DNA of 6,322 bases from Gammaproteobacteria bacterium (lineage in GTDB: Bacteria > Pseudomonadota > Gammaproteobacteria > UBA9214): assembly GCA_030635865.1 (NCBI GenBank), contig DAOVYA010000094.1, positions 1-6,322 on the forward strand, written 5' to 3'. The notes under the pieces are model-generated. The model saw only the letters and a list, made by a program, of their open reading frames with translations. It was not told where the DNA came from and searched no databases. The position numbers and the translations under genes are program-made. Shown one piece after another: positions 5,470-6,322 of this stretch. Numbering within the stretch: position 1 is the stretch's first letter; each line of letters begins with the position of its first letter.

Positions 5470-6322
5470 CTACAGCAACAGGGAATAACCCAGTCCAACG
5501 GCAGCACAGGCGCCAATAACCGAAACAATACCCACCTTGTATCTGAACAGGGCAACAAAGGCAGTGGCTCCGATCAGGGCAGAAAACCATTCAAACGGCG
5601 CCTCGAATCCCTGGGGCCAAAGCACATGGTAGGCAAAAAAAGCCGCCAGGTTGAGAACGACACCCACCACAGCAGCGGTGATGCCGGTTAACGGGGCCGT
5701 AAATTTGACATCACCCCTGGTTGCCTCAACAGCAGGCCCGCCCAGCAGGATAAAAAGGAAGGAGGGTAGAAACGTGAACAGCGTGGCAATACTTGCGCCC
5801 GCCGCGCCCGCCAGGGGGAGCATTCCGGGCCCAAAAAGCTCCTTGGTCCAGCCGCCGACAAAACCAACGAACGCAACAACCATGATCAACGGGCCGGGGG
5901 TTGTCTCACCCAGTGCAAGACCATCAATCATCTGCGTTCCGCTTAACCAGGCATAATGCTCGACACCACCCTGGTAGACATAGGGCAGGACCGCATAGGC
6001 GCCGCCAAACGTGACAAGCGCTGCCTTGGTAAAGAACCAGCCCATTTGCGTGAGTGTGCCTTCCCAGCCATAGGCCGTTATCAGCACGGCCATTACAGCG
6101 CCCCCGATGAAGGTCCCGACCAGGGCGAATACGATGAATCGACTCCATCTGAATTGCGCATGCGCAGGAATCGGTGTGTCATCATCAATAAGCGCGGGGC
6201 CGTATGAGTCTTTTGAACTCCCATGATGCCCGCCTGCCCTGAATTTATCGGGCGCGACATGTGAACCCACATAACCGATGATGCCGGCCATCAACACGAT
6301 ATAGGGAAAAGGTATTTTAAGG
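5470..6322 (-). CDS. chrA: Chromate transporter, ChrA family (C-terminal part; 5' end beyond window)
   Basis: About 284 codons of an integral membrane protein are visible, and the frame stays open to the right edge. Reading from that edge, a first short hydrophobic stretch (PFPYIVLMAGIIGYVG) leads into a polar linker rich in His, Ser and Asp at about 6250-6150. The second CHR domain follows, with a membrane segment (RFIVFALVGTFIGG), the family motif FTKAALVTFGGAYAVLPYV (around 6030-5975) and the motif ALGETTPGPL (around 5915-5885). Several more membrane helices run to the C-terminus. This matches the long, two-domain ChrA type, usually about 400-450 residues, so the whole first CHR domain is probably outside the window. 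ChrA proteins export chromate from the cytoplasm, driven by proton motive force. Some family members have no proven role in resistance, so the substrate is a family-level inference. Confidence 0.93.
   Translation of the reverse strand, partial: LKIPFPYIVLMAGIIGYVGSHVAPDKFRAGGHHGSSKDSYGPALIDDDTPIPAHAQFRWSRFIVFALVGTFIGGAVMAVLITAYGWEGTLTQMGWFFTKAALVTFGGAYAVLPYVYQGGVEHYAWLSGTQMIDGLALGETTPGPLIMVVAFVGFVGGWTKELFGPGMLPLAGAAGASIATLFTFLPSFLFILLGGPAVEATRGDVKFTAPLTGITAAVVGVVLNLAAFFAYHVLWPQGFEAPFEWFSALIGATAFVALFRYKVGIVSVIGACAAVGLGYSLLL

Noticed and set aside
5403..5488. Plus-strand AAGGAG followed by a 21-codon ORF starting ATG 5423
   Set aside because: Spacing from AAGGAG to ATG is about 14 bases, and the ORF runs into the end of chrA on the other strand with no promoter or homology; chance is likely.

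Overview
The window reads as an ordinary chromosomal segment of a gammaproteobacterium. The evidence is gene content: a close SrkA/YihE-type kinase, a DjlA co-chaperone, the monofunctional transglycosylase MtgA and a ChrA transporter. The genus cannot be fixed from the sequence alone. All eight protein-coding features are on the minus strand, so transcription runs from high to low coordinates. Both end genes are cut by the window edges.

In transcription order: the C-terminal part of a ChrA-type chromate transporter (from the right edge to 5470); a 70-base gap with an inverted repeat; mtgA (5399-4704); a dienelactone-hydrolase-like lipoprotein whose ATG overlaps the mtgA stop (4704-3673); a small coiled-coil ORF (3616-3317) preceded in frame by rhodanese-like sequence with no usable start; a promoter region with a perfect dyad; a DUF2652/class III cyclase-like protein (3145-2513); a small lipoprotein with its own promoter (2423-2031); djlA (1937-1164); a palindromic interspersed repeat (1047-1139); and srkA (991 to the left edge), which lacks only its last few codons.

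Several products concern the cell envelope or protein quality: MtgA polymerises glycan strands, two products are predicted lipoproteins, DjlA is a membrane-anchored J-protein, and SrkA is a stress-response kinase. Beyond the mtgA-hydrolase overlap there is little evidence that they form one pathway. No mobile element with a transposase, CRISPR array, tRNA or rRNA was seen.

I did not find a convincing new multi-gene system. The points most worth a second look are the cyclase-like protein, with an in-frame 15-bp duplication building a CxxCxCxxC cluster and a dyad over its promoter, and the start-less rhodanese-like segment after the hydrolase.
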